A stretch of 33,273 nucleotides of DNA from Puniceicoccales bacterium. Lineage in GTDB: Bacteria > Verrucomicrobiota > Verrucomicrobiia > Opitutales > LL51. Where the stretch lies: contig JAITAG010000038.1 in the NCBI GenBank assembly GCA_031284265.1, forward strand, positions 1 through 33,273, given 5' to 3'. Each line of letters starts with the position of its first letter. The stretch's first letter is position 1. The translations under genes and the position numbers were made by a program. The notes beneath the pieces were generated by a model. It was not told the DNA's origin. It saw only the letters and a program-made list of their open reading frames with translations, and did not search any database. This document shows positions 15,001-22,886 of this stretch, piece after piece.

Positions 15001-15149
15001 AGGAAAGCTAAACAAAAATAAATTGACAATGATGAAAGGATGAATCAGGATGTAGAAACATGGAAAACATCACACTTAACGTTGGCGTGTGGATTATTTA
15101 TTTTTTATTAAAAATATATTTGTAATATCTAAAAATATGATATGGGCGA

Positions 15150-16118
15150 ATGAAAGCATTAGAAAATTTATTAGAGCGCATTAGAAAATTGAAGATACTT
15201 GTGATTGGAGATTTGATGCTCGATCGCTATATTTTTGGTGATGCCAACCGCATTTCTCCGGAGGCGCCGGTTCCCATCGTTGATGTGGAACAAGAAAAAG
15301 AAACCCTGGGTGCGGCAGCAAATGTAGCATTAAACCTATGCTCCATTGGTACCGATGTAGAAGTTTTGGGAAGTTTTGGGTTTGATATACCAGGCGAGCG
15401 TCTAAAGCATCTGCTTCTGGCCTATGGAATTAAATTTGATCCCAGTTGTCAACAAAAAAATGTGAAGACAATCCTCAAAACGCGCGTAGTTGTCCGTAAT
15501 CAACAGCTATGCCGCCTCGACATCGAGGATTTGCCAAAAAAATATACCTTAGAACAAAACGCGTATTTGGAAAAATTATTAGCCAAAATTGATCGCTACG
15601 ACGGAATTATTTTTTCAAACTATGCCAAAGGGACTATTACGCAACCGATAGCTGATCGGGTAATTACTGCGGCACAACGCCACGGAATTGTTACAGCGGC
15701 TGATCCGAAACCAAAAAGTGGCATTCGATTCACGGGAATTGATCTCCTTAAACCTAATAAATCGGAGGCATTTGAAATGGTAAGGACAAAAAATTCCCGT
15801 TTCGATGTCAGTGATATCTGCCGTAACATCTTCGCTGAATACCAACCGAAGTATTTAGTGGTCACGCTGGGACAAGATGGCATGTTGGTTGCAAAAAATG
15901 GTGAAATCATTGAGCAAATTACAAGTAATGCGCGGGAAATTTTTGATGTATCGGGTGCCGGTGATACGGCGATTGCATTTTTGACGGCAGCTTTAGCGGC
16001 ACGTGGATCAATTGTAAATGCAGCAAAGTTAGCAAACTTTGCTGCAGGAATTGTTGTCGGAAAAATTGGAACCGCAACTGCTACCGTTGAAGAAATTTTA
16101 AAGGCTGCACGCCCTTAG
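15150..16118 (+). CDS. hldA: D-glycero-beta-D-manno-heptose-7-phosphate kinase (HldE N-domain type)
   Basis: This 322-residue PfkB/ribokinase-family protein matches the kinase half of HldE. Motifs are VIGDLMLDRYIFGDANRISPEAPVPIVD (18-45), LGAAANVALNLCSIG (53-67), SNYAKGTI, DPKPKSG, LLKPNKSEA, VTLGQDGM and the catalytic DVSGAGDTAIAF (266-277, with D272 as catalytic base). It phosphorylates heptose 7-phosphate at C1 in ADP-heptose synthesis for LPS core. The cytidylyltransferase-like domain found in fused HldE is absent, so a separate HldC is expected elsewhere. The last codons and stop (AARP) fall in a module of the palindromic element, and the 3' end overlaps the convergent exchanger-like gene by 38 nt. 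Confidence 0.92.
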   Translation: MKALENLLERIRKLKILVIGDLMLDRYIFGDANRISPEAPVPIVDVEQEKETLGAAANVALNLCSIGTDVEVLGSFGFDIPGERLKHLLLAYGIKFDPSCQQKNVKTILKTRVVVRNQQLCRLDIEDLPKKYTLEQNAYLEKLLAKIDRYDGIIFSNYAKGTITQPIADRVITAAQRHGIVTAADPKPKSGIRFTGIDLLKPNKSEAFEMVRTKNSRFDVSDICRNIFAEYQPKYLVVTLGQDGMLVAKNGEIIEQITSNAREIFDVSGAGDTAIAFLTAALAARGSIVNAAKLANFAAGIVVGKIGTATATVEEILKAARP

Positions 16119-17100
16119 AATTCCCATTAGGGAATGCTGCCCAGAAGGCTCTGCCCTCTGAATAAATGGAAAAGGAAAAAGCACAGATAAACACAACAAA
16201 AAGTACCAGTCCTTCGAGGCGATTAATTTTGCGTCTTGTCACAAAAAAGCACCCCATTAAAATCGTTAGAAAGACCAAAAAAGGAATGCTAGTACGGCAG
16301 AGCTCTGTACTAACCGGTATGGGGTGAATGAGTGCACAGCTGCCCGTGATCATTAAGCTATTAAAAATATTGGATCCAATGATATTGCCGGTACAAATCG
16401 CACCATGGCCGCGCAATGCGGCTACCAATGAAATGACGATTTCGGGAAAACTTGTACCCACGGCGACGATGGTAAATCCGATTAATGCATCGGACCATCC
16501 CAACGCATGGGCTATTTTAACGCTAGCGTTAATGACAAGTTGTGCGCCTGAAAATAAAAGTAAAAGCCCAAAAATAAAGAGACTTAGCGCTTTCTCTAAA
16601 TCGATTTCCAGGCTTATTTTTGAGTTAACATTTTCTTCCTCATTTTCACATCGATCTTTTTTACAAATAAAATAGAGGTACAAAACGTTTATGGCGATAA
16701 AAATTATTCCCAGATGAAATTCTATGGGAATAAGAATTGCACAGATTCCAAAGTAACCGGTAATGAAACATAGAAAAGGAATTTCGATTTTAATGATGTG
16801 GGAAGTAATGGTAAAAGGTTTTATGAGGGCGACGAGGCCACCGGCTAGGCCAATATTGACGAGATTACTGCCGATGACATTTCCAACAACGATCTCGGGA
16901 TGACGGTCCAATGTGGCGATGAGTGAAGTAACTAGTTCCGGTGCAGAAGTCGAAATCGCAACGATAGTCATCCCGATAACAAACTGGCTGATGCCAAAGT
17001 GAATAGCCATGGCACTAGCCCCACGACAAACAAAATCCCCACCATAAGCAAGTAAAATAAAACCTAAAACTGTAAAAAAAACAATCTCCCACATATCCAT
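16081..17100 (-). CDS. Calcium/sodium antiporter-family membrane protein (YrbG-like)
   Basis: A 339-residue, multi-spanning CaCA-family protein. The two inverted alpha repeats are clear: GMTIVAISTSAPELVTS (43-59) and GFTIVAVGTSFPEIVIS (near 205), each with the ion-binding Ser/Thr-Pro-Glu pattern and followed by GNVIGSNLVN and GNIIGSNIFN. A charged loop (KKDRCENEEENVNSK) separates the two halves. Such proteins exchange Na+ or H+ for Ca2+ across the inner membrane. The last 20 or so residues (GRAFWAAFPNGNSKGVQ and beyond) look foreign: they are encoded by palindromic fragment F and then antisense to the hldA 3' end. The gene is flanked by copy G upstream. Confidence 0.9.
   Translation of the reverse strand: MDMWEIVFFTVLGFILLAYGGDFVCRGASAMAIHFGISQFVIGMTIVAISTSAPELVTSLIATLDRHPEIVVGNVIGSNLVNIGLAGGLVALIKPFTITSHIIKIEIPFLCFITGYFGICAILIPIEFHLGIIFIAINVLYLYFICKKDRCENEEENVNSKISLEIDLEKALSLFIFGLLLLFSGAQLVINASVKIAHALGWSDALIGFTIVAVGTSFPEIVISLVAALRGHGAICTGNIIGSNIFNSLMITGSCALIHPIPVSTELCRTSIPFLVFLTILMGCFFVTRRKINRLEGLVLFVVFICAFSFSIYSEGRAFWAAFPNGNSKGVQPLKFLQR
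16105..16160 (+). repeat. Fragment of the GC-rich palindromic element, copy F
   Basis: CACGCCCTTAGAATTCCC and CCCAGAAGGCTCTGCCCTCTG match the first two modules of the long element in swapped order, without the long arms. The fragment covers the convergent 3' ends of hldA and the exchanger-like gene and contributes codons to both. Confidence 0.75.
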
Positions 17101-17168
17101 ATGAGTGTTGTAAAAAGTCAGCTATTTGCAATTCTTAATATTCTTGCCTTTTTCCTAAGTTTTTTTCT

Positions 17169-17550
17169 GAGGCTCTGCCTCATGCCCCACTAAGCGATGC
17201 TGCTCAATGGATCCCCGCTAGGGGATGGTTGTCCAGAGGGCCCTGCCCTCTGGACAACCAGGGGATCCATCCCCTGGACCGGGGTTTCGGGCCTTGCCCA
17301 CGGGCAACGCCAGGGGACAAGGCCCGAAGGGCCCAAAGGGCCCGCCCGCGGCGAAGCCGCGGGCGGCCTGACCTTCTTGCCGAAGCGCCGCGCAGCGCCC
17401 CGGCAAAGGAAAAATTTAAACTACCTCCGCGGCCCAGCCGGGCGAAGAATTCGCTTGGCTGGGCCGCAAAAGGAGGTCAAGAAGTCTGCGACTCCTTGCG
17501 GGGTATGGGACCGGAGCCCCATGGCAGCTGCCCAAGGGCTGCGCCCTCTT
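17169..17550 (+). repeat. GC-rich composite palindromic element, copy G
   Basis: This forward copy fills most of the gap between the 5' end of the exchanger-like gene and the 3' end of rng. It adds a perfect stem TTGTCCAGAGGGC/GCCCTCTGGACAA (17230-17259 region) nested inside the usual chain. It has the second-type arm GGCGAA/TTCGC inside GCGGCCCAGCC/GGCTGGGCCGC. The right end (GGGCTGCGCCCTC) stops 2 nt before the rng stop codon. Several long GC-biased ORFs cross it and are not credible genes. Confidence 0.9.
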
Positions 17551-17551
17551 T

Positions 17552-19258
17552 TCATTTTAATTCTGAATTGTTATCGAAATCAACTATTTTAAAGTTTTCG
17601 ACATGAAATACGGGATCAGCTCGGAAAATTAGTTTAATTTGTAATGCAGCTTCCATTTCAAGCAGTTGTGGTTCATAGTTACTGCGCAGGTATTCGAGCA
17701 CGGTTGGGTGCAAATAAACCCGTATCTTGCTTAAGCAATTTCCATATTTTCTCACAATGCTGACCAATTTTCGGTAAATTTCGATACTGACCGTGCGCGC
17801 TGATTTGACAAAACTGCGTCCGCTGCAATAGTGGCAAGTTGCCCGCATATCGCGAACCGTACTTTGGGAATGTCGTTGGCGTGAAATTTGCATTAAGCCA
17901 AAGGCTGATAGCGGTAAAATTTGTGTCCGTTCCGCATCATTTTTCAATAGATCGCACATCAAATCATAGAGTTTACGTCGATCCCGGGGATTTTTCATGT
18001 CGATAAAATCGACGATGATCAAGCCACCCAGATTACGCAATTTGATTTGGCGATCGATCTCTTTAGCCGCTTCGATATTGACCTGGTAGAGAAAATTTTT
18101 ACCCCGATCCTCCTCATCGCGGTTGCGATGGCTGCCCGTATTGACATCGATTGCTGTAAAAGCCTCCACTTCGTCGATGACAATTTCGCCGCCGGACGGC
18201 AGGGCTACGTGGCGCATAAATGTCTGGTCAATTTGGCGATCCACATTAAATCGCTCAAATACGGAAATTGCATCCGAATAGTATTGAATTTTCGACTTCG
18301 AACGTCTCGAAATTTTTTCGACCAACTCCAATATTCGCTCATAGGTTGCCTCATCGTCGACGATGACCCGATCGATCTCCTCCGTTAGAAAATCTCGCAC
18401 CGACGATTCAATTAGATCCGGTTCCTGGTACAAAAGCGCCACTTTGTTCTTATTTTTATTTTGTTGGTCTAAAATTGCCTGCCACTTTTGGAGCAGCATA
18501 TGTAAATCGCGGACAAAGTAGCGGATTTTTTTCCCTTCACCGGCCGTGCGAATGATGATACCCATGCTCTCGGGAATGGTCAATTTTTCTAGAATTTTTT
18601 TCAATCGCTGGCGTTCTTTTTTATCTTCAATCTTTTTCGATACGCCGCACTCTCCCGCGTAGGGCATTAAAACGATGAAGCGTCCCGGTAGCGCAATATT
18701 GGTCGTAACGCGTGGTCCCTTAGTCCCGATCTGTTCCTTAATGACCTGGACCATAATTTCCGATTTAACGGGATAAATGCTTGGAATTTTATCGGCTGTC
18801 AACGGTTTAGTTTTCGTAGAACGGGTACTGCGCACCACTTCGATACCCGAATCCATTGCAGCCGGTAACGCATCCCAGTAATGTAAAAAAGCATTCTTTT
18901 CCATGCCGATATCTACAAAAGCGGCCTTCAATCCGCCTTCAAAATTTTGAATTTTTCCATTAAAGATAGCGCCTACCCTATTGACCCGATCGTTGTACTC
19001 CACCGTAAATTCTTTCAATAATCCATCCTCTAAAAGGGCTACCCGGCGTTCCAAAGGATTGGCACTTATTACGATTTCCCGAAACACTTTCGTCCCCACA
19101 GTTAACTTTTTAAGGATACGTTGTAAAAGTGGTTGTTCCCGTTCCCGTTCCTTCGAGGACTTTTTGAGCACCGACTTATCGGGCATTTTCCCGAATTCTT
19201 CCGCGGGAACTTCTTTCAACGATTCTAAAATTTCTTCTTCTTGTTTAAAATGATCCAT
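17552..19258 (-). CDS. rng: Ribonuclease E/G family endoribonuclease
   Basis: About 568 residues from the ATG at 19258, which follows the rodA stop by 1 nt and has GTGAG 7 nt upstream; a GTG at 19270 would overlap rodA. The N-terminal 50 residues are charged. Then come the REIVISANPLERRVALLEDGLLKEF start of RNase G, the embedded S1 domain (GAIFNGKIQNFEGGLKAAFVDIGMEKNAFLH), the catalytic Mg-binding aspartates in FTAIDVNTGS and IIVDFIDM, GLMQISRQR and the zinc-link CHYCSGRS. It processes 16S rRNA 5' ends and degrades mRNA in related bacteria. It lacks the long C-terminal degradosome scaffold of RNase E, so RNase G is the better name. It is the last gene of the atp-rodA run. Confidence 0.93.
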   Translation of the reverse strand: MDHFKQEEEILESLKEVPAEEFGKMPDKSVLKKSSKEREREQPLLQRILKKLTVGTKVFREIVISANPLERRVALLEDGLLKEFTVEYNDRVNRVGAIFNGKIQNFEGGLKAAFVDIGMEKNAFLHYWDALPAAMDSGIEVVRSTRSTKTKPLTADKIPSIYPVKSEIMVQVIKEQIGTKGPRVTTNIALPGRFIVLMPYAGECGVSKKIEDKKERQRLKKILEKLTIPESMGIIIRTAGEGKKIRYFVRDLHMLLQKWQAILDQQNKNKNKVALLYQEPDLIESSVRDFLTEEIDRVIVDDEATYERILELVEKISRRSKSKIQYYSDAISVFERFNVDRQIDQTFMRHVALPSGGEIVIDEVEAFTAIDVNTGSHRNRDEEDRGKNFLYQVNIEAAKEIDRQIKLRNLGGLIIVDFIDMKNPRDRRKLYDLMCDLLKNDAERTQILPLSAFGLMQISRQRHSQSTVRDMRATCHYCSGRSFVKSARTVSIEIYRKLVSIVRKYGNCLSKIRVYLHPTVLEYLRSNYEPQLLEMEAALQIKLIFRADPVFHVENFKIVDFDNNSELK

Positions 19259-19259
19259 A

Positions 19260-20540
19260 CTAATACTCACTTCTAAAACGGTATATGCTCTGTACGATTC
19301 CCTGTAGCAGGCAACATATCACCATAAACGACCCACCATAGCTGATAAACGGCAGTGGGATTCCTGTAATGGGCATAATGCCGAGGGTCATCCCCACATT
19401 GACGCAGACATGGGTGAGGAATAGCACACTAATACCCACCGCTAATAGTAGTCCAAAACAATCCCGTGCCATGCATCCAATACGTAATCCATTCGCCATC
19501 ATGATCGCATAAATCAATAACACACACATACTCCCGATAAATCCATATTCTTCCGCGATAACCGAGAAAATAAAATCATTCGTTGCCACGGATCGGGGTA
19601 GGTAACCCAATTGGGCTTGAGTTCCCTTCCCCTGGCCTTTTCCCGCCATACCTCCGGAACCCACTGCAATCAATGATTGCCTCAGATTCCAACTGATACC
19701 GACGCCCTGGGGATCGACGATATCCGGCGCTACAAACGAAATAATTCGATTTCTCTGGTAATCTTTGAGAGGTAATAAAGAAATTTTTTCAAATTGTCCA
19801 ATGGAAGTTTGTGGATTAAGCTGATGTCGATCCAAAAATAAATGATAGGCATAGGTATCCCAGGCTACAAGACCGCCCAGAAGTAGGAGCACGGATAGGA
19901 TGCTGATAAAAAATTTATTGGGCACTTCTGAAATGAAGAGTAAGGCAAATGCAATGGGTAAGAAGGGTAATGCGGATCCCAGGTCGGGCTGCAGTACAAT
20001 GAGCACCACGGGAATGCCAAAGACGAGAAGTATGCTGCCGATGGCTTGGAGTGACTCTTTGAGTTTTCCGATCTTCGAGCGGGCGAGTATGCTGGCGCCC
20101 ATGACAAGCGTTCCCAATTTTGCGATTTCCGAAGGCTGAACCACGATTCCCCCTATTTTTAGCCAACGGGTTGCGCCGAAGTGTCGCCATCCGAGCGGTG
20201 TAAAAATGCACAGCAGGAGCGCCACACTGAAAAAATAAATCCAATGGCTATTTTTTAGGAATAGTTTATAGTCCGTGAATGCCATTCCGAAATAGAGCGG
20301 CATGCCCAATGCTGCCCAAACGATCTGGCTCCTCCATTGGGTATTCAGGTGATAATTTTGTGCCGAACGGATTGCCAAAATGCCGACGATGATCAGTGAG
20401 AGCATACAAATCGGCACAATCGGATCAAAGCCGATTCCGCTTTTTTTCTCAAAAAATGACGCAACCCAGGCTCTAACCCGGCGCCTAATCCCAAATATAA
20501 CCCTTACGGCCACGGTAACATTCCGTTGCGCGTTCAACAA
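19260..20540 (-). CDS. rodA: Rod-shape-determining SEDS glycosyltransferase RodA
   Basis: This multi-pass SEDS protein of up to 426 residues polymerises peptidoglycan strands with a PBP2 partner during elongation. Landmarks are GATRWLKIGGIVVQPSEIAKLG, VVLIVLQPDLGSALPF, the large periplasmic loop with DPQGVGISWNLRQSLIAVGSGG and GKGTQAQLGYLPRSVATNDFIFSVIAEEYGFIG, and GIPLPFISYGGS near the end. The start is unclear: the open frame begins TTG-TTG, a GTG lies at 20513, no ATG precedes the first membrane segment, and no ribosome-binding site is obvious. It begins 12 nt after atpH and ends 1 nt before rng, so it sits inside the ATP synthase transcription unit. No mreC, mreD or pbp2 gene is adjacent. 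Confidence 0.92.
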   Translation of the reverse strand: MLNAQRNVTVAVRVIFGIRRRVRAWVASFFEKKSGIGFDPIVPICMLSLIIVGILAIRSAQNYHLNTQWRSQIVWAALGMPLYFGMAFTDYKLFLKNSHWIYFFSVALLLCIFTPLGWRHFGATRWLKIGGIVVQPSEIAKLGTLVMGASILARSKIGKLKESLQAIGSILLVFGIPVVLIVLQPDLGSALPFLPIAFALLFISEVPNKFFISILSVLLLLGGLVAWDTYAYHLFLDRHQLNPQTSIGQFEKISLLPLKDYQRNRIISFVAPDIVDPQGVGISWNLRQSLIAVGSGGMAGKGQGKGTQAQLGYLPRSVATNDFIFSVIAEEYGFIGSMCVLLIYAIMMANGLRIGCMARDCFGLLLAVGISVLFLTHVCVNVGMTLGIMPITGIPLPFISYGGSFMVICCLLQGIVQSIYRFRSEY

Positions 20541-20552
20541 TAAAAAACAGTC

Positions 20553-20930
20553 CTAGCTACAAAGTGCCGAAAGATCGCCGCGAATGGAACGCTCCCAAAT
20601 ACAATCGCCAACGGAAATTCTCAGGCCTGCGATCAATGCCCTATTCTCTGTCGTTTCGAGCCTTAATTTCCGCTGCATATGCCGTTCCATGAAACGTTGA
20701 ATGGAAATAAAATCACCTCCATCGACATATTCGATGCTTAACCGAAAGCGATGGCACTCGTTTTCTAAGAAATGGAGATATTTTCGCTGCAATGAACGGC
20801 GTACGGTTTCCGCAAATTCCGCCATTAATTCGGCGATGGCCCGCACGCGGGATAAGTCAATCTCCGCTCCATCAAAGGAGAGTTGAGCTAACTTTTTAGC
20901 CAGAGTGGTGACTTTTTTTTTCGATAGCAT
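20553..20930 (-). CDS. atpH: ATP synthase F1 delta subunit, short form
   Basis: This 125-residue protein sits where the delta gene is expected, 2 nt after atpF. Its C-terminus GLRISVGDCIWERSIRGDLSAL matches the delta ending (G-x-x-I-x-x-G-D...D-x-S-x-x-x-x-L). Typical delta is about 175-180 residues with a helical N-terminal domain that binds the top of alpha; here about 50 residues are missing from that part, and only a short helical region precedes the conserved end. Delta joins F1 to the b-subunit stalk. I infer a genuine but shortened delta; decay of the N-terminal domain is the alternative. Next downstream is rodA, not atpA. Confidence 0.75.
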   Translation of the reverse strand: MLSKKKVTTLAKKLAQLSFDGAEIDLSRVRAIAELMAEFAETVRRSLQRKYLHFLENECHRFRLSIEYVDGGDFISIQRFMERHMQRKLRLETTENRALIAGLRISVGDCIWERSIRGDLSALCS

Positions 20931-20932
20931 TT

Positions 20933-21436
20933 CTACAACTGTAACACGGCTTCATCCCAATAGCGCGTCCGTTCTTCGGCGGAGAGCTCTCGGGCTAGAA
21001 CCTTTGCGGCCACATCGGCAACCAACTCCTTTACTTCACCCTTGAGATCGGCCATCATTTTGTTTTTCTCATCGGCGATATTCTGTTTAGCCGAAGCGAT
21101 CATTTGTTGCGTGAGCCGTTCAATCTCTGCCCTCTGTTGGTCGGCGTAATCCTTGGCCTGTCGCTTTGCATCCTCAATAATTTGCCGCGCCTCTTCCCGA
21201 GCCTGTGTCAATTGTTCCCGGACCGTCACATCGGACTGGGCCAATCGTTCCCGCATCTCCTCCGCATAGCGCAATCCACTCTCAATTTTTGCCCGTCGTT
21301 CCTCCATCGTTTTCAAAATGGGCTTAAAGGCAAAGTAATAGAGTATTCCCACGACGCAGAGAAAGTTCAGCGACTGAATGAGTAAAAGCTGCCAATGTAC
21401 ACCAAAATTTTCTAGAACATCGGTCAGTGCATCCAT
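20933..21436 (-). CDS. atpF: ATP synthase F0 subunit b
   Basis: About 167 residues from the ATG at 21436, which has GGGGA 7 nt upstream; a GTG at 21472 extends the frame but has no ribosome-binding site. A single N-terminal membrane helix (HWQLLLIQSLNFLCVVGILYYFAF) is followed by KPILKTMEERRAKIESGLRYAEEMRERLAQ and a long charged helix, ending in LVADVAAKVLARELS. This is the peripheral-stalk b subunit that holds F1 through delta. Only one b-type gene is present, so the stalk is probably a b2 homodimer. Confidence 0.93.
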   Translation of the reverse strand: MDALTDVLENFGVHWQLLLIQSLNFLCVVGILYYFAFKPILKTMEERRAKIESGLRYAEEMRERLAQSDVTVREQLTQAREEARQIIEDAKRQAKDYADQQRAEIERLTQQMIASAKQNIADEKNKMMADLKGEVKELVADVAAKVLARELSAEERTRYWDEAVLQL

Positions 21437-21481
21437 TACTGTCCCCAAAATAACTGTTTCTATTTCGAACACGATTTCAAA

Positions 21482-21694
21482 TTATTTGGCAAAGAATAAC
21501 GCGTAGAAAGCAACCGCTTCCGCCAGCGCCATGCCTACTATGGACTGTACGAGGATTTTCCCCGAAGCACCCGGATTTCGAGAAAGACCTTCAACGGCTT
21601 TCGAACCGATCATTCCTACGCCCAGCGCTGCGAATGCACACCCCAGCGCACCCACTAACCCGGTGTTTGTAATTTCTGCAATAAAACTTAGCAT
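21482..21694 (-). CDS. atpE: ATP synthase F0 subunit c
   Basis: This 70-residue hairpin protein has two hydrophobic helices joined by a polar loop (SRNPGASGK, the family R-N/Q-P motif). The ion-carrying carboxylate is Glu59 in GMALAEAVAFYALFF. The surroundings lack the Glu-Ser/Thr and upstream Gln pattern of Na+-type rings, so proton coupling is more likely (inference). A strong AAGGAGAT lies 5 nt before the ATG, fitting the high copy number of c in the ring. It follows atpB by 22 nt. Confidence 0.97.
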   Translation of the reverse strand: MLSFIAEITNTGLVGALGCAFAALGVGMIGSKAVEGLSRNPGASGKILVQSIVGMALAEAVAFYALFFAK

Positions 21695-21716
21695 AATTCA
21701 TCTCCTTAAAACTGGA

Positions 21717-22694
21717 TTAACTTCCTTCCACAACTTTTTCCTCTCCTTCGCCGTGGTTACAGATCAAGCCGATATATACCGCGACAAGTAATGTAAAGAC
21801 AAAAGCCTGGACCAAGCTAACTAAAAATTCTAAAAAATAAAAAGGCAACGGTAAAAGATAACCCAACTTACTCATTATCCCGTTGAATCCTACCGCAATC
21901 CGTGGCGAATAGGAGGCTAACATGGCATAAAAATCTGTATCCACTAAACCGCCCAATGTTAGAAATTCACTCATCTCATACATGTTATGCAGGAGATTTT
22001 CTCCGCCGAAAACATTGCCGAAAAGGCGGAAAGAAAGGGAAATGATGCGGAATAAAATCGATAGACATTCCACCAATCCGACGCCAAAAAAGATGAACAA
22101 TAACATTCCGTAAACCACACCGCTGACCTCATTTTTATCGGCCCTGTTACCGAAAATGTGTTGGTAAAGACCGCCCCATCCCACGCTTTTTATGCAGCAA
22201 TAACCCCAGGCTACCGTCGCCATTACTGCCAGGGCCAGTGTCGCGTTCAAATCCGCATTCATGGGGCGAAAAATACTCCGCAAGTGGCCTTCCCGACCCC
22301 ATCCAATGGAGCCAATACCGGGGAATAGGCCGCTCAAATTCTGGATAAGGATGAAGATAAAATAGCCCATGAGTAGGGGTAAAATTTTAGAGAACAGATG
22401 CCGTCCCACGATCGGCTCTAAAATGCCGCCGATGCCTTCTATCATACCTTCGATGCAAGCCTGTCCCGCATGGGGAACAATTTCCACTCCCTTGTGCACC
22501 ACAAAACGTACGATAAGCGCAATGGCTATGGAAATCAGCGCACTAGTCAGTAAGGAATTGGTTAAATAGCTCCCCATTCCACTGTCTGCAATAAGAGATT
22601 CCGCCTTCGGCGATACCCCTGCCCCTCCGGCCCATGTATGCGCACTTCCCCAAAAATAAAGGGTAAGCCCAGTGAACTGAACACGCCGTACCAT
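21717..22694 (-). CDS. atpB: ATP synthase F0 subunit a
   Basis: This 325-residue membrane protein forms the proton half-channels beside the c ring. The essential arginine is Arg223 in ISLSFRLFGNVFGGE. MNADLNATLALAVM and LVSLVQAFVFTLLVAVYIG are the other conserved helices. The first 25 residues (RRVQFTGLTLYFWGSAHTWAGG) look like a cleavable leader, as in some other long a subunits. It heads the run atpB-E-F-H-rodA-rng. A good promoter sits so close that the leader would be about 7 nt, and no ribosome-binding site is visible. No atpI precedes it. Confidence 0.95.
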   Translation of the reverse strand: MVRRVQFTGLTLYFWGSAHTWAGGAGVSPKAESLIADSGMGSYLTNSLLTSALISIAIALIVRFVVHKGVEIVPHAGQACIEGMIEGIGGILEPIVGRHLFSKILPLLMGYFIFILIQNLSGLFPGIGSIGWGREGHLRSIFRPMNADLNATLALAVMATVAWGYCCIKSVGWGGLYQHIFGNRADKNEVSGVVYGMLLFIFFGVGLVECLSILFRIISLSFRLFGNVFGGENLLHNMYEMSEFLTLGGLVDTDFYAMLASYSPRIAVGFNGIMSKLGYLLPLPFYFLEFLVSLVQAFVFTLLVAVYIGLICNHGEGEEKVVEGS

Positions 22695-22707
22695 TTAATC
22701 TGGATAT

Positions 22708-22737
22708 ATTGTATATTGCTTTTTCGGGAAGTGTCAA
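22708..22737 (-). promoter_or_regulatory. Sigma-70 promoter of the atpB operon
   Basis: On the minus strand a perfect TTGACA (22737-22732) is followed after 18 nt by TACAAT (22713-22708); TATACA two bases upstream is an alternative -10. The expected start is near 22701, about 7 nt before the atpB ATG. The divergent gene at 22887 has only weak promoter-like sequence. Confidence 0.7.
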
Positions 22738-22886
22738 AGCGAAATAAAATATTTTTTTTGATCCTCACTTTTTTGATCTTTGAAATTTGACTTCATTTTC
22801 ATCGCAACGCCTCGGTTTTTTATAAAAAAATAAAAAAACATATTTTCGTTTACTTTTCAATTTTTTTCACTAGAAACACAGTTCAG

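Noticed and set aside
22787-22826. TTGACT and TATAAA as a promoter for the gspK-like gene
   Set aside because: The spacing is 28 nt, far outside the usual range, in a very AT-rich stretch where such matches are expected by chance.
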